From assembly GCA_009767595.1 (NCBI GenBank), contig VSDK01009460.1, positions 16,254-80,253 on the forward strand: a stretch of DNA of 64,000 nt. The letters run 5' to 3'. The position numbers and the translations under genes are program-made. A model generated the notes under the pieces. The model worked only from the letters and a program-made list of their open reading frames with translations. It did no database searches and was not told where the DNA came from. Source of the stretch: Symbiodinium kawagutii. Lineage: Eukaryota > Sar > Dinophyceae > Suessiales > Symbiodiniaceae. Shown here piece by piece: positions 21,519 through 30,062 of this stretch (its first letter is position 1; the number at the start of each line of letters is the position of its first letter).

Positions 21519-23420
21519 TCAAAGAGTTTCTGTTACTGCAACAGCTTCTCTTAGCAAACAAACAATTTCTAACTGGCCATTCTCAGCTGCCATGAACAAT
21601 GGTGTTTCGCCAGTGTCTGTTCTAGCCTGATTGCAGTCAGCATCGGCTTCCACCAGGAAACGGACAACTTCCAAGCGGTCGTACTCAACTGCAATGTACA
21701 ACGGTGTTTCGCCAGTGTCTTTTCTGGCCTGATTGCAGTCAGCACCGGCTTCCACCAGGAAACGGACAACTTCCAAGCGGTCGTACATAGCTGCAATGAA
21801 CAATGATGTTCCGCCGGTGTCTGTTCTGGCCTGATTGCAGTCAGCACCGGCTTCCACCAGGAAACGGACAACTTCCAAGTGACCTTTCATAGCTGCAATG
21901 TACAACGGTGTTTCGCCAGTGTCTGTTCTAGCCTGATTGCAGTCACTGCCGGCTTCCACCAGGAAACGGACAATTTCCAAGTGGCCATTCTGAGCTGCAA
22001 TGTACAACGGTGTTTCGCCAGTGTCTGTTCTGGCCTGATTGCAGTCACTGCCGGCTTCCACCAGGAAACGGACAATTTCCAAGTGGCCATTCTGAGCTGC
22101 AATGTACAACGGTGTTCTGCCAGTGTCTTTTCTGGCCTGATTGCAGTCACTACCAAAGAAACTGTCTGTTGTGCGACCATTGCAGTCAGCACCGGCTTCC
22201 ACCAGGAAACGGACAACTTCCAAGCGGTCGCACATAGCTGCAATGAACAACGGTGTTTCGCCAGTGTCTGTTCTGGCCTGATTGCAGTCAGCACCGGCTT
22301 CCACCAGGAAACGGACAACTTCCAAGTGACCTTTCATAGCTGCAATGTACAACGGTGTTCCGCCGGTGTCTGTTCTAGCCTGATTGCAGTCAGCACCGGC
22401 TTCCACCAGCAAAAGGACAATTTCCAAGTGGCCTTTCTCAGCTGCAATGTACAATGGTGTTGCGCCAAATAGGTCAGTTGTGCACTGATTGCAATCAGCG
22501 CCGGCTTCCACCAGGAAACGGACAATTTCCAAGTGGCCGTTCTGAGCTGCCATGAACAATGGTGTTAGGCCAGTGTTTGTTCTGGCCTGATTGCAGTCAC
22601 CGCCGGCTTCCACGAGCAAAAGGATAACTTCCAAGTGTCCTTTCTGAGCTGCAATGAGCAGTGGTGTTGCGCCAGTGTCTGTTGTGCGAGCATTGCAGTC
22701 AGCGCCGGCTTCCACCAGCAAAAGGACAACTTCCATGTCGCCATTCTCAGCTGCAATGTACAATGGTGTTGCGCCAGTGTCTGTTCTGCCCTGATTGCAG
22801 TCAGCACCGGCTTGCACCAGCAAACGGACAACTTCCAAGTGGCCATTCTGAGATGCCATGAACAGTGGTGTTGCGCCAGCTTCTGTTATGCACGCATTGC
22901 CATTGCAGTCAGCGCCGGCTTCCACCAGCAAACGGACAACTTCCAAGTGGCCATAAGCAACTGCCATCCACAACGCTGTTCTTCCTTCGACTTTAGAATC
23001 TTTCTCTGCACCTGCCTCAAGCAATAGCTCAACGTGGTGGATATGTCCGTTGATTGCAGCATGATGTAATGGTGTCCAGCCCTGCCAATCTTTCAAGCTC
23101 GGATCGTTGGGGCATTGAAGAAATTTCTCAAGAACATCTGAATCATCGCCTTGAGATGCAGCAATCATTTCTGGATCTGATACTGTTCTGTCTTGGTCAA
23201 ATTTCAAGATGACCAGCTGGATTTTGACCGGAAGTGGGGCTAGAGTTTCATCATCCCCCAGCTCACGCGAACCATCTTCTGCGTAGAGCCTTTGCCGAAA
23301 TCTGGGAACACCGATCTCAGCAGCTACGAGCCGCTTCACCTCTTTGACGGATTTGCTTTCGACATGGTTTGCATTGAAAGAAACCACCCTGCCACCGGAT
23401 GCCAAAAAGCACACCTCCAT
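21519..23420 (-). CDS. Ubiquitin-like plus ankyrin-repeat protein, 633 aa
   Basis: An intact single-exon frame from ATG at 23420 to a stop at 21519. Residues 1-77 resemble a ubiquitin-like fold (V-K-E-V-K-R-L-V-A-A-E-I-G-V-P, then R-L-Y-A-E-D-G). From about residue 81 there are 16 ankyrin repeats of 31-36 aa with the T-P-L-x-x-A-A-x-x-G-H-L-E-V-V-x-x-L-V-E-A-G-A-D pattern. Repeats are nearly identical to each other, so the 102-bp DNA unit forms a tandem array at 21570-22950. Repeat 10 has an insertion (N-G-R-T-T-D-S-F-F-G-S-D-C-N) that looks like a recombination scar. There is no signal peptide or membrane segment, so a cytosolic or nuclear scaffold is likely. Many such proteins occur in dinoflagellates; the partner is unknown. 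Lack of introns, unlike its neighbours, hints at a processed or recently expanded copy. Confidence 0.93.
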   Translation of the reverse strand: MEVCFLASGGRVVSFNANHVESKSVKEVKRLVAAEIGVPRFRQRLYAEDGSRELGDDETLAPLPVKIQLVILKFDQDRTVSDPEMIAASQGDDSDVLEKFLQCPNDPSLKDWQGWTPLHHAAINGHIHHVELLLEAGAEKDSKVEGRTALWMAVAYGHLEVVRLLVEAGADCNGNACITEAGATPLFMASQNGHLEVVRLLVQAGADCNQGRTDTGATPLYIAAENGDMEVVLLLVEAGADCNARTTDTGATPLLIAAQKGHLEVILLLVEAGGDCNQARTNTGLTPLFMAAQNGHLEIVRFLVEAGADCNQCTTDLFGATPLYIAAEKGHLEIVLLLVEAGADCNQARTDTGGTPLYIAAMKGHLEVVRFLVEAGADCNQARTDTGETPLFIAAMCDRLEVVRFLVEAGADCNGRTTDSFFGSDCNQARKDTGRTPLYIAAQNGHLEIVRFLVEAGSDCNQARTDTGETPLYIAAQNGHLEIVRFLVEAGSDCNQARTDTGETPLYIAAMKGHLEVVRFLVEAGADCNQARTDTGGTSLFIAAMYDRLEVVRFLVEAGADCNQARKDTGETPLYIAVEYDRLEVVRFLVEADADCNQARTDTGETPLFMAAENGQLEIVCLLREAVAVTETL

Positions 23421-23429
23421 GGGAAGGGG

Positions 23430-24590
23430 CTACAAATTATCATCAACAAAATGACTGCAGTCATGGATTGCCAGGGATTATATGATTGTGCTCATTTAAA
23501 AGACAAATGATCACCGATAACATATGATTCCTGATGCTTGATGGTCGTGTGATGGTCACCCATGTTGAGATTGCTTCGCAGCTTGGGAAATCATCCTGGA
23601 TCTGATCGAGCCGCTGGTGGTTCATCTGGGGCGCTTGAGTTGATCCCCGGCGAAAACTTTATTTGTTTAGTGGATATATGTGTGCATGTAAAATGCATAC
23701 TGTAATTTTAGATGTATGCAATATATTTGTGGTAAATTCATGTATGCAAATTTGTTGCAAAAATATGATATAATCTCAAAAAAAACACAACTCTGCGGCT
23801 GCTACCCAACCAGTAGTGTGTGGGTTGAAGATTGTCTGGATGGTTAGCTCTTATTTTGGCTCCTGGAAGATGATATCCAAGCAAATCCATGTAGACAACG
23901 CATTAGCGATCGTCCATCAGCTGCTTTAGTGCCTGCTCAAACGGCTGTCAACCCTTCTGTCAAGGTGATCGGCACAAACAAGTTGTGATGTAAATAACCC
24001 CGCAGCAGCAAGAGCAGCAAGAAGAAGATGAAACATAAGAACGAAGAACACCAACACCAACAAAATGAGCAACAAAAACAACAGCAGAAACCAGAAACTG
24101 CCACATGCATGTACAGTGTACATAGATGGGCATAGATGGGTGATGTTTCTGTGCGCAAGTAATCTACAAACATCGCTGTATCCACCTTTCGAAGGAAAAT
24201 CGGCAAGCTGCTCACGTGTGGCAAGCAGCGGGGGGGAACCACCAACTGGGTGCCAATCTAAAGGCGCAGGCCTTCTTTGGCAGCTTCATCCCCGACAAAT
24301 GACCATCAGCGGTGCAAAAAGTCACAGGTTGCATGTGCACATCGACAAGTTTCACTGTTAGCATGACCAAGAAACACTAGGAACCTCGCACTGGGATCTC
24401 ATAACAACCCACCAAGCAAGCCCGGCTGCGCATTCCTTCCCTCTGAGCTAGCGGAAGTCTAGCAGCCTACAAGACCACCAGAATCTTCCGTTCAGAATGA
24501 CTGTAGATACTGGATACCCTCTGGTAAACTAACCTGGACATGCATTGCCATCAATACTACACAAGGAAACCCTGGGAAACCAGCTACAGT
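23430..24590. other. Spacer with unassigned GC-richer patches
   Basis: Minus-strand frames at 23926-24245 are Cys/Phe/Leu-rich over an AGCAGCAAGAAGAAG triplet run and are probably artefacts. No splice-bounded exon was found. Confidence 0.4.
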
Positions 24591-24594
24591 ATAT

Positions 24595-24697
24595 GGTGGT
24601 TTCTCAAAATAGGGGACTCCCCAAGTTATCATCCTTCCCCATTTACAGGAATAGCTCAGCAACCATAACTTTAGGGTTCCCAGGCTGAGGAACACTC
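24595..24697. repeat. Family-1 TIR element, right end eroded
   Basis: GGTGGTTTCTCAAAATAGGG at the left; GGTTCCCAGGCTGAGGAACA at the right. Confidence 0.75.
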
Positions 24698-24701
24698 ATT
24701 T

Positions 24702-24824
24702 TGCAGTGGGTCAGTTCACCTTGTACCCCTGGTTCCCCTATCATTGACCATTGTTTTCCCCAACTTTTGTCGGTCATTATCCCCAACTATTGATATTGAT
24801 GGCTAATATTGACCCAGCTCGCCA
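24702..24824. repeat. Family-2 TIR element
   Basis: GCAGTGGGTCAGTTCACC at the left, AATATTGACCCAGCTCGCCA at the right. It lies beside the preceding family-1 copy. Confidence 0.75.
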
Positions 24825-24829
24825 TTTCT

Positions 24830-26275
24830 GTGGTGGATTGTCCGTTGCCAGGATTTACCACAGGCTACAACTCATCTTGAGGCAGTCGATCAAGCACTTG
24901 GATGCACCGAACTGGCGAATCGACGAATCAAAGGGAGTCAGCCATGGTGAGTCCACCCGCCGGTTGAATGGGTTGAACTTGCCATGGTCCCAGGGAACCA
25001 TTCTCAACCATCATTCTCAACTGCTTGGTGGTCTTAACCCCTATGAAAAAATATGAGTCAACCAAATAATTACTAGGGAAAATTGAACATGTTTAAAACC
25101 ACCAGCCAATCCTTTTGGTCCTTTTGGTGACCACACGAGAAGCTAAGTGGCCCGCTAAAACCACCAGCCGGTGAACCATCATTCTCAACCATGACCACCC
25201 GCTATGAACCTCTGATCGTACCATGGTCCCAGGACCCCAGGACCTGCAGCCGCTACCTGCCGAGGATCCCATGGCTTCACTGGACGAGAACGCCTACAGC
25301 GGTGGACCCTACCGTTGCGCTCTCCGGGTGAACAACTTACGCTTCAACAATGAACAGTTCAACGGTTCTTCATTCACCACACTGTTCATTGATTTGAACA
25401 TGTTATGTTCGTTATGTATCATTTATTCACATGCTTATTCATTCAGTTGATATATATATATATATAAATATACATATGAATATCACATTAGTCAACCAAC
25501 CACTTGTTAATGATTAGGGAAAGTAAAAATGTTTGAAACCACCAATGGGAACAGTATAGTGAATGATGAATATATAAAATATTCATGAATGTTTATAGTG
25601 AATCATAGTGAGTCTACGTATAAAACAGTATAAGTGAATCGATGAACAGTTGAACTGTTCATCAAGCGAATCAATGGACAGTTCATAATGTTTACATGTC
25701 CATGAATCTATGCGAAATGAACTAGTACAGTATTAACGAATGTAAGCTAAGTAACATGCAGATGCAGTATATCAACTGCGTCATTTTGTTTCTTTGCTCA
25801 GACTCATCATTTTTGTGTTCAATCACAGACTTGTTTTCAATTCAAAGTTGCAACCGCGTACATCTGCAAACCTATAGCCTATATACAGAAATTTAGTCAA
25901 ACAAACGTGTGCGAATTCAACCGCTGGGGTTCTGATAGTGTGATTACGGCAACCCACGATGACGATGTCTCCATAGTGTTTGGTCAATATCCCATTGAAT
26001 GGCTGAAACGCGACTACAGGCCAGGTCTAGCAATATCCTACCACCAACCGCACTGTTTTACCACCAGCTGATGTTTCACCAGGATAACGATGGTTCGCGG
26101 ATGTTTGTGGCAGGTACGGTCACTATATTCACACTGTGTAGTCATCCAACAGGACCCACTATTCTGCAGAGAATCGCAATTCAGCACACTCCTCTTGCGT
26201 AGCAATCTACAACGCGCATCCCCAACCTTCAATGTCGAAATCCTTTTCGCCACACAAGCTGAGTTGGATTCTTGA
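24830..26275. other. Spacer with possible exons, none firm
   Basis: A plus-strand frame at 25223-25345 (starts M-V-P-G-P-Q-D-L-Q-P-L-P) and a minus-strand frame ending near 26215 (C-G-E-K-D-F-D-I-E-G-W-G) look coding-like but are not bounded by convincing splice pairs. The remainder is AT-rich. Confidence 0.35.
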
Positions 26276-26278
26276 ACT

Positions 26279-26356
26279 AGTGGTATCCCTAGTTCTCATC
26301 CCATGTTAGTCATTCATAGTAACAAACGGGGGGGGTGCCCTACTTAAGAAACCACC
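26279..26356. repeat. Family-1 element, shortened
   Basis: The right end TGCCCTACTTAAGAAACCACC is recognisable; the left end GTGGTATCCCTAG is diverged. It sits 18 bp from the introner at 26375. Confidence 0.55.
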
Positions 26357-26374
26357 GCACTGCAGGACAACATC

Positions 26375-26503
26375 CTACAAGGTGGGCCCCGAACCAGCTA
26401 TAAGTTGGGTTATAACTAGGGTAACTACCAGTTATGGTAGATATACCTATAGTTAAATAGCCTTACAAACCAAGTTATAACGTTTGGGGGGCCCACCTTG
26501 TAG
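26375..26503 (-). mobile_element. Introner-like TIR element (copy 1)
   Basis: A 129-bp element with inverted ends CTACAAGGTGGGCCCC and GGGGGCCCACCTTGTAG. On the minus strand the first end supplies a donor (CTACAAG then GTGGGC) and the other an acceptor (CACCTTGTAG), so the whole element can be removed as an intron. Coding-like sequence abuts the donor side. Its interior words (TATAACTAGG, GGTAGATAT, AGTTAAATAG) recur in copy 2 at 28741-28908. Confidence 0.75.
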
Positions 26504-26665
26504 GGTCGGTAATGATTGCAGACAGGATGGCCCGCTGTGCCTCATCCACCATTTTCTGCACGTCAGGAGATGGCAAGGGCAGTCGACCCCTGCTGGACCC
26601 GGCATAGTGAAATCTCTCCTGAAGCGAAGGTGACAGCTGGTGGATGCCCAATTTGGCTAACAATG
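26504..26665 (-). CDS. Candidate exon ending at an introner
   Basis: The minus-strand frame reads L-S-P-S-L-Q-E-R-F-H-Y-A-G-S-S-R-G-R, later V-Q-K-M-V-D-E-A-Q-R-A-I-L-S-A-I, and ends ...D-P-T-R at the element's AAG/GTGGGC donor. Amphipathic spacing in the second half suggests a helix. No family is recognised. The 5' edge is uncertain between two AG sites (near 26660 and 26640). Confidence 0.5.
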
Positions 26666-27054
26666 CTTCATGATGACCAATCATGATGAGTAGAGTGGTG
26701 GCTCATGATGGTTGACATTTTTTTGGCTGACAAGTATTTATGATGGTCAAGAAATGTCAATGAGTGATAGTGGCTAATCATGGTTGACAGGTTGATTCAA
26801 CTAAATCCTAAATCTCCACGAGGATGGTGTTCAAAAATCAGATTCATCCCTAAAACTCAAAACATCTCATAGCCAGCCCGGCCCGCATTTCCTATCCACA
26901 CTCTCAAACTCTACAACCAACGCTGGCGCTGGGGTAATCATTAACCATCAACCAACATGTTATCCGTAAGCCCTCACCAATACATCATTGACCGATCATT
27001 AACGTTACCCACGAACCACCATCTTAACCATAAACACTGCTGATACCAGGGTTA

Positions 27055-27185
27055 AGCCATCATCAACCCATCATTGATCCATCATCCACCCTTCATCAAC
27101 CCACCATTGACCCACCATTGACCCATCACCAACCCATCACTAACCCATCACTAACCCATCACTAACCCACCATCAACCCATCATT
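27055..27185. repeat. 13-14-bp tandem repeat ACCCATCACTA
   Basis: Imperfect ACCCATCACTA / ACCCACCATTG units lie head to tail. Confidence 0.8.
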
Positions 27186-27198
27186 CACCACCAGGTCA

Positions 27199-27352
27199 TC
27201 ACTCCCCCGACCCACTTGGCTGGTCCTCCGGCAGCTCCATGGCTTTGGCGATGCGCCGCTGCAGATCACTGACGCAGCCGTCCGCAGCTGCGGAGTCCAG
27301 CGCTGCGTCGCTGAAGGTGTAGCAACTGACCTCCAAACGTGGCAGGGGTGCG
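27199..27352 (-). CDS. Candidate terminal exon with stop
   Basis: A GC-rich minus-strand block encodes L-E-V-S-C-Y-T-F-S-D-A-A-L-D-S-A-A-A-D-G, then L-Q-R-R-I-A-K-A-M-E-L-P-E-D-Q, ending G-S-G-E and TGA at 27199-27201. Composition is clearly coding and the helix is amphipathic. It is likely the last exon of the gene that includes 27477-27560 and 27710-28245. No family recognised. Confidence 0.6.
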
Positions 27353-27476
27353 TTGGTTGGTGGCTATAGGTCAGTCAAGTGGTCATAGTGGCTTACATCA
27401 TGGGTTTTATGGTTGATATCGGTCCCCCTCTAAAGTAATCAGCCATCAACCAGGGCTGTCAGCCTGTCTTTTGCGC

Positions 27477-27560
27477 GTAAGCTCCACCAGAGGCGAAATG
27501 CCAGCAGAACCGCCGGGTGAAGCTGTGGGTCACAAACATGGAGTTTCCGTCATTGATCAA
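27477..27560 (-). CDS. Candidate exon, unrecognised
   Basis: The minus-strand frame reads L-L-L-I-N-D-G-N-S-M-F-V-T-H-S-F-T-R-R-F-C-W-H-F-A-S-G-G-A-Y-A-Q. Edges are approximate; a GC donor (TTAC then GCGCAA) is possible. Confidence 0.45.
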
Positions 27561-27671
27561 CAGCAAGGTCCAACATCCATGAAATTTGTGGATTTGATCA
27601 ACTTATGCTGATTATAAACTTATGTTGGATTTATAATGCCGAAAAATGGAGCTGATTAAGCATTTATCAAC

Positions 27672-27709
27672 GAACCATTTTTTGGGGTACCCTATTTTGA
27701 GAAACACCC
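27672..27709. repeat. Family-1 right-end fragment
   Basis: TTGGGGTACCCTATTTTGAG then AAACACCC; no left end is recognisable. The upstream coding-like frame reads into it. Confidence 0.7.
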
Positions 27710-28245
27710 ATTTGGCTGCGTCGAAAACCCAATAAACCCCCAGAGCCGATTGTTCGTGACGTGTGTCCTGGGTGTATTGTGACATGTTGGTGTACCAAAC
27801 TGCCACAGCTGCTTCCCTCCCTTTCTACAGCACATCGCCACCAAGCTACCAATGGCCGGGGCAAATTGTGCTTGGCATAGTCCAGTCCGCGGAAGCAATC
27901 CAGCAGTTCCACTCCCATGGCTGGCAGATTGAAGATGGCATGGGTCACTGGATGCCTGGAGCTTCGCATGGAAGAACAGCTGCAACGGTTCCAACCGTTC
28001 AGCTTTTTCTGGGACAACTTAGCTTCAGGTGGAACATCCGCCAACTGTAGATGGTTTAACTCTTGGAGTGGTGATGCTTGACTGCCAGCAAGTACGAAGC
28101 TGGTGGCCATTTCTTCATCCCATTTTTTTGTCCGGCAGCAGATCGCCAGTGTGGATGGATCAATTAAGTAAACAGTGAAATATCTGCTTCTCACGTCGTG
28201 TAATCCTACGATTCGAGATACTGGAGCTGGAGTAGGGGAAGACAT
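27710..28245 (-). CDS. Candidate first exon, protein of unknown function
   Basis: Opens with ATG at 28245 and continues as M-S-S-P-T-P-A-P-V-S-R-I-V-G-L-H-D-V-R, then Y-F-T-V-Y-L-I-D-P-S-T-L-A-I-C-C, for about 180 codons until it runs into a family-1 repeat at 27709. The N-terminal 85 codons look coding; the later part (Trp/Cys/His-rich) may be intron read-through, so the true exon probably ends between 27900 and 28000. The exons at 27477-27560 and 27199-27352 lie downstream on the same strand. Function unknown. Confidence 0.5.
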
Positions 28246-28467
28246 GGTGGGGCATTCGGATGAGTAAGCTTCGCCAAACCCTTACTGAAGAATCCGTTTA
28301 CCAAACAGGGACCAGCAGCTTGCAATGGTGAACATCGCATGGGTCTATCAATCGCAGTACCCCACACCCATCCGAACCGATCATTCTGCAGAGTGAAATC
28401 AGCATGTTCAGGTGGGTTACAAATGGGGTTACACTATTAGCTTTAGGGAATTTCTTGGTTTAGATGG

Positions 28468-28565
28468 TGGTTTCTCAAAATAGGGAACCCCCAAAATGCA
28501 TGGTTTATTACTATAAATGGTTAATATTGGATGATTTGGGGGGTCCCCTATTTTGAGAAACCACC
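28468..28565. repeat. Family-1 TIR element with 6-bp target duplication
   Basis: TGGTTTCTCAAAATAGGGAA to CCTATTTTGAGAAACCACC, 98 bp. AGATGG flanks it at 28462-28467 and 28566-28571. Confidence 0.9.
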
Positions 28566-28611
28566 AGATGGGTTACACCGGGTTACACCATGCCGATTCG
28601 AGAACGGAAAA

Positions 28612-28740
28612 TCAGCTTCGCCTCTGCTTGAAGAGCTCCGGAATGAACCGTCGTGCATCTTTGGGTCGATGAATCACCAGCAAGGATTCCGCGGCATGAA
28701 ATTCCTCTCCATAAGGAGCCAGGTAATCCACCTCCATCAC
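28612..28740 (-). CDS. Terminal exon, protein of unknown function
   Basis: The frame V-M-E-V-D-Y-L-A-P-Y-G-E-E-F-H-A-A-E-S-L continues L-V-I-H-R-P-K-D-A-R-R-F-I-P-E-L-F-K-Q and ends R-R-S, TGA at 28612-28614. Composition is strongly coding. It follows acceptor GCGCTAG and joins in phase 0 to the exon at 28902-29028 when the introner 28741-28901 is removed. No family recognised. Confidence 0.65.
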   Translation of the reverse strand: MMEVDYLAPYGEEFHAAESLLVIHRPKDARRFIPELFKQRRS

Positions 28741-28901
28741 CTAGCGCTACAAGGCGGGCTCCAATTAGTTAAGTAGGCGTGGGCTATAACTAGGCAAATT
28801 TCAGCACTGGTTATGTAGATATTGCAAGATATTACATGATAATACTACATGATAATACTACAATTAAATAGTTGGCTGACCACCGAAAAAGGGCAGCCCA
28901 C
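28741..28901 (-). mobile_element. Introner-like TIR element acting as intron (copy 2)
   Basis: The TIR element (ends CTACAAGGCGGGCTCC at 28747 and GGGCAGCCCACCTTGCAG at 28908) is about 162 bp. On the minus strand its outer end gives TGCAAG then GTGGGC as donor. The acceptor that keeps frame is GCGCTAG, 6 nt past the element's own TTGTAG; stopping at TTGTAG would leave an in-frame TAG. Removal yields a 161-nt intron joining two coding blocks in phase 0. Confidence 0.75.
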
Positions 28902-29028
28902 CTTGCAGTGATTGCGAGGATACCCAGCGCCGGACATGTTGAGGTTTGAACTGATAAATCTGAGATGTGCAAACATCATCACCTTGGGTGGATTGTCAAT
29001 GAATTCCTTATCGGCTAAGGGTAACACA
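28902..29028 (-). CDS. Penultimate exon, protein of unknown function
   Basis: 127 nt (phase 1 to 0) after acceptor GTAGCTGCAG. It encodes L-P-L-A-D-K-E-F-I-D-N-P-P-K-V-M-M-F-A-H, then L-R-F-I-S-S-N-L-N-M-S-G-A-G-Y-P-R-N-H-C-K, and ends at the introner donor. Any earlier exons would lie beyond the retroelement inserted 120 bp upstream, which may have separated the gene. Confidence 0.6.
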
Positions 29029-29096
29029 CTGCAGCTACCCCAAAAATGGCAGCTAGTTTTGGTAGCCAATTTGTTACTCTGGCGGCTGACCATGAT

Positions 29097-29143
29097 TGAC
29101 AGTGGTTGTCAATTAAGCATTGACAGTGGTTGTCAATTAAGCA
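29097..29143. repeat. 24-bp tandem duplication at the retroelement edge
   Basis: TGACAGTGGTTGTCAATTAA plus GCA(T) occurs twice in direct succession, ending 6 bp before the element's 3' end. Confidence 0.9.
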
Positions 29144-29149
29144 ATATAT

Positions 29150-29457
29150 AAAGACCCGCGCCACTCTTTTCAACCACGTTGCAAGCCCAATTTTGTCAAA
29201 ATATTAAACAGTTAAAAGCTGAATGCTAAAAGGTCTCCTTGACCTATTTCTCTTTCAAGGGTAATCTCAATCCCTTTAAGTGTTGGGGCCCCAACCATAC
29301 AGATCTTCACGCCTAGCCGGAAGAAATGTATGGCCCCCCGGTGTCCCTTGGGGTCTCGCCTAGCCGAGATTAACCCAAGCCTCAGACACCCAGAACCTTC
29401 TGATGATAAAGAAAAATGAAACGGAATTAAAAAATTACCACCTGACTCCCTTACTCC
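29150..29457 (-). repeat. Retroelement terminal repeat B2
   Basis: 308 bp starting AAAGACCCGCGCCACTC, nearly identical to 29743-30050 at a spacing of 593 bp. It forms the 3' boundary of the element on the minus strand. Confidence 0.9.
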
Positions 29458-29714
29458 CGACAAGGAGCACCGGGAGTGGTGGGGGGGCCCTGAAGCCGAA
29501 AACTGCGGGTTCCACCGGGGCTTGGCCCCCCGGTGTCCCTTGGGGTCTCGCCTAGCCGAGATTAACCCAAGCCTCAGACACCCAGAACCTTCTGATGATA
29601 AAGAAAAATGAAACGGAATTAAAAAATTACCACCTGACTCCCTTACTCCCGACAAGGAGCACCGGGGTGTGTGGGGGGTCCCTAAAGCCGAAAACTGCGG
29701 GTTCACCCGTGGCT
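29331..29714 (-). repeat. 192-bp tandem duplication inside the terminal repeats
   Basis: The unit starting TGGCCCCCCGGTGTCCC occurs at 29331 and 29523 and ends in each case with A-repeat sequence (AAGCCGAAAACTGCGGGTT). It inserts an extra partial B plus A unit between A2 and B2. Confidence 0.88.
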
Positions 29715-29742
29715 TGTGTCTTTACCTACGGGGCGAGGATTC
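29680..29742 (-). repeat. Retroelement repeat A2
   Basis: About 63 bp ending ACGGGGCGAGGATTC, matching A1 at 37147-37210 (offset 7,468 bp). B1 begins at the next base. Confidence 0.88.
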
Positions 29743-30050
29743 AAAGACCCGCGCCACTCTTTTCAACCACGTTGCAAGCCCAATTTTGTCAAAATATTAA
29801 ACAGTTAAAAGCTGAATGCTAAAAGGTCTCCTTGACCTATTTCTCTTTCAAGGGTAATCTCAATCCCTTTAAGTGTTGGGGCCCCAACCATACAGATCTT
29901 CACGCCTAGCCGGAAGAAATGTATGGCCCCCCGGTGTCCCTTGGGGTCTCGCCTAGCCGAGATTAACCCAAGCCTCAGACACCCAGAACCTTCTGATGAT
30001 AAAGAAAAATGAAACGGAGTTAAAAAATTACCACCTGACTCCCTTACTCC
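29743..30050 (-). repeat. Retroelement repeat B1
   Basis: Near-identical copy of 29150-29457. It lies between the recombinase stop (30063) and A2. The identity breaks at 30051 (CTTACTCC then ACGTCC against CGACAA). Confidence 0.9.
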
Positions 30051-30062
30051 ACGTCCCCCAGC

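Noticed and set aside
21879-22472. 197-codon plus-strand frame opposite the ankyrin gene
   Set aside because: It is the antisense shadow of the repeated 102-bp unit; its periodic C-N-V-Q-R-C-F pattern comes from the ankyrin array.
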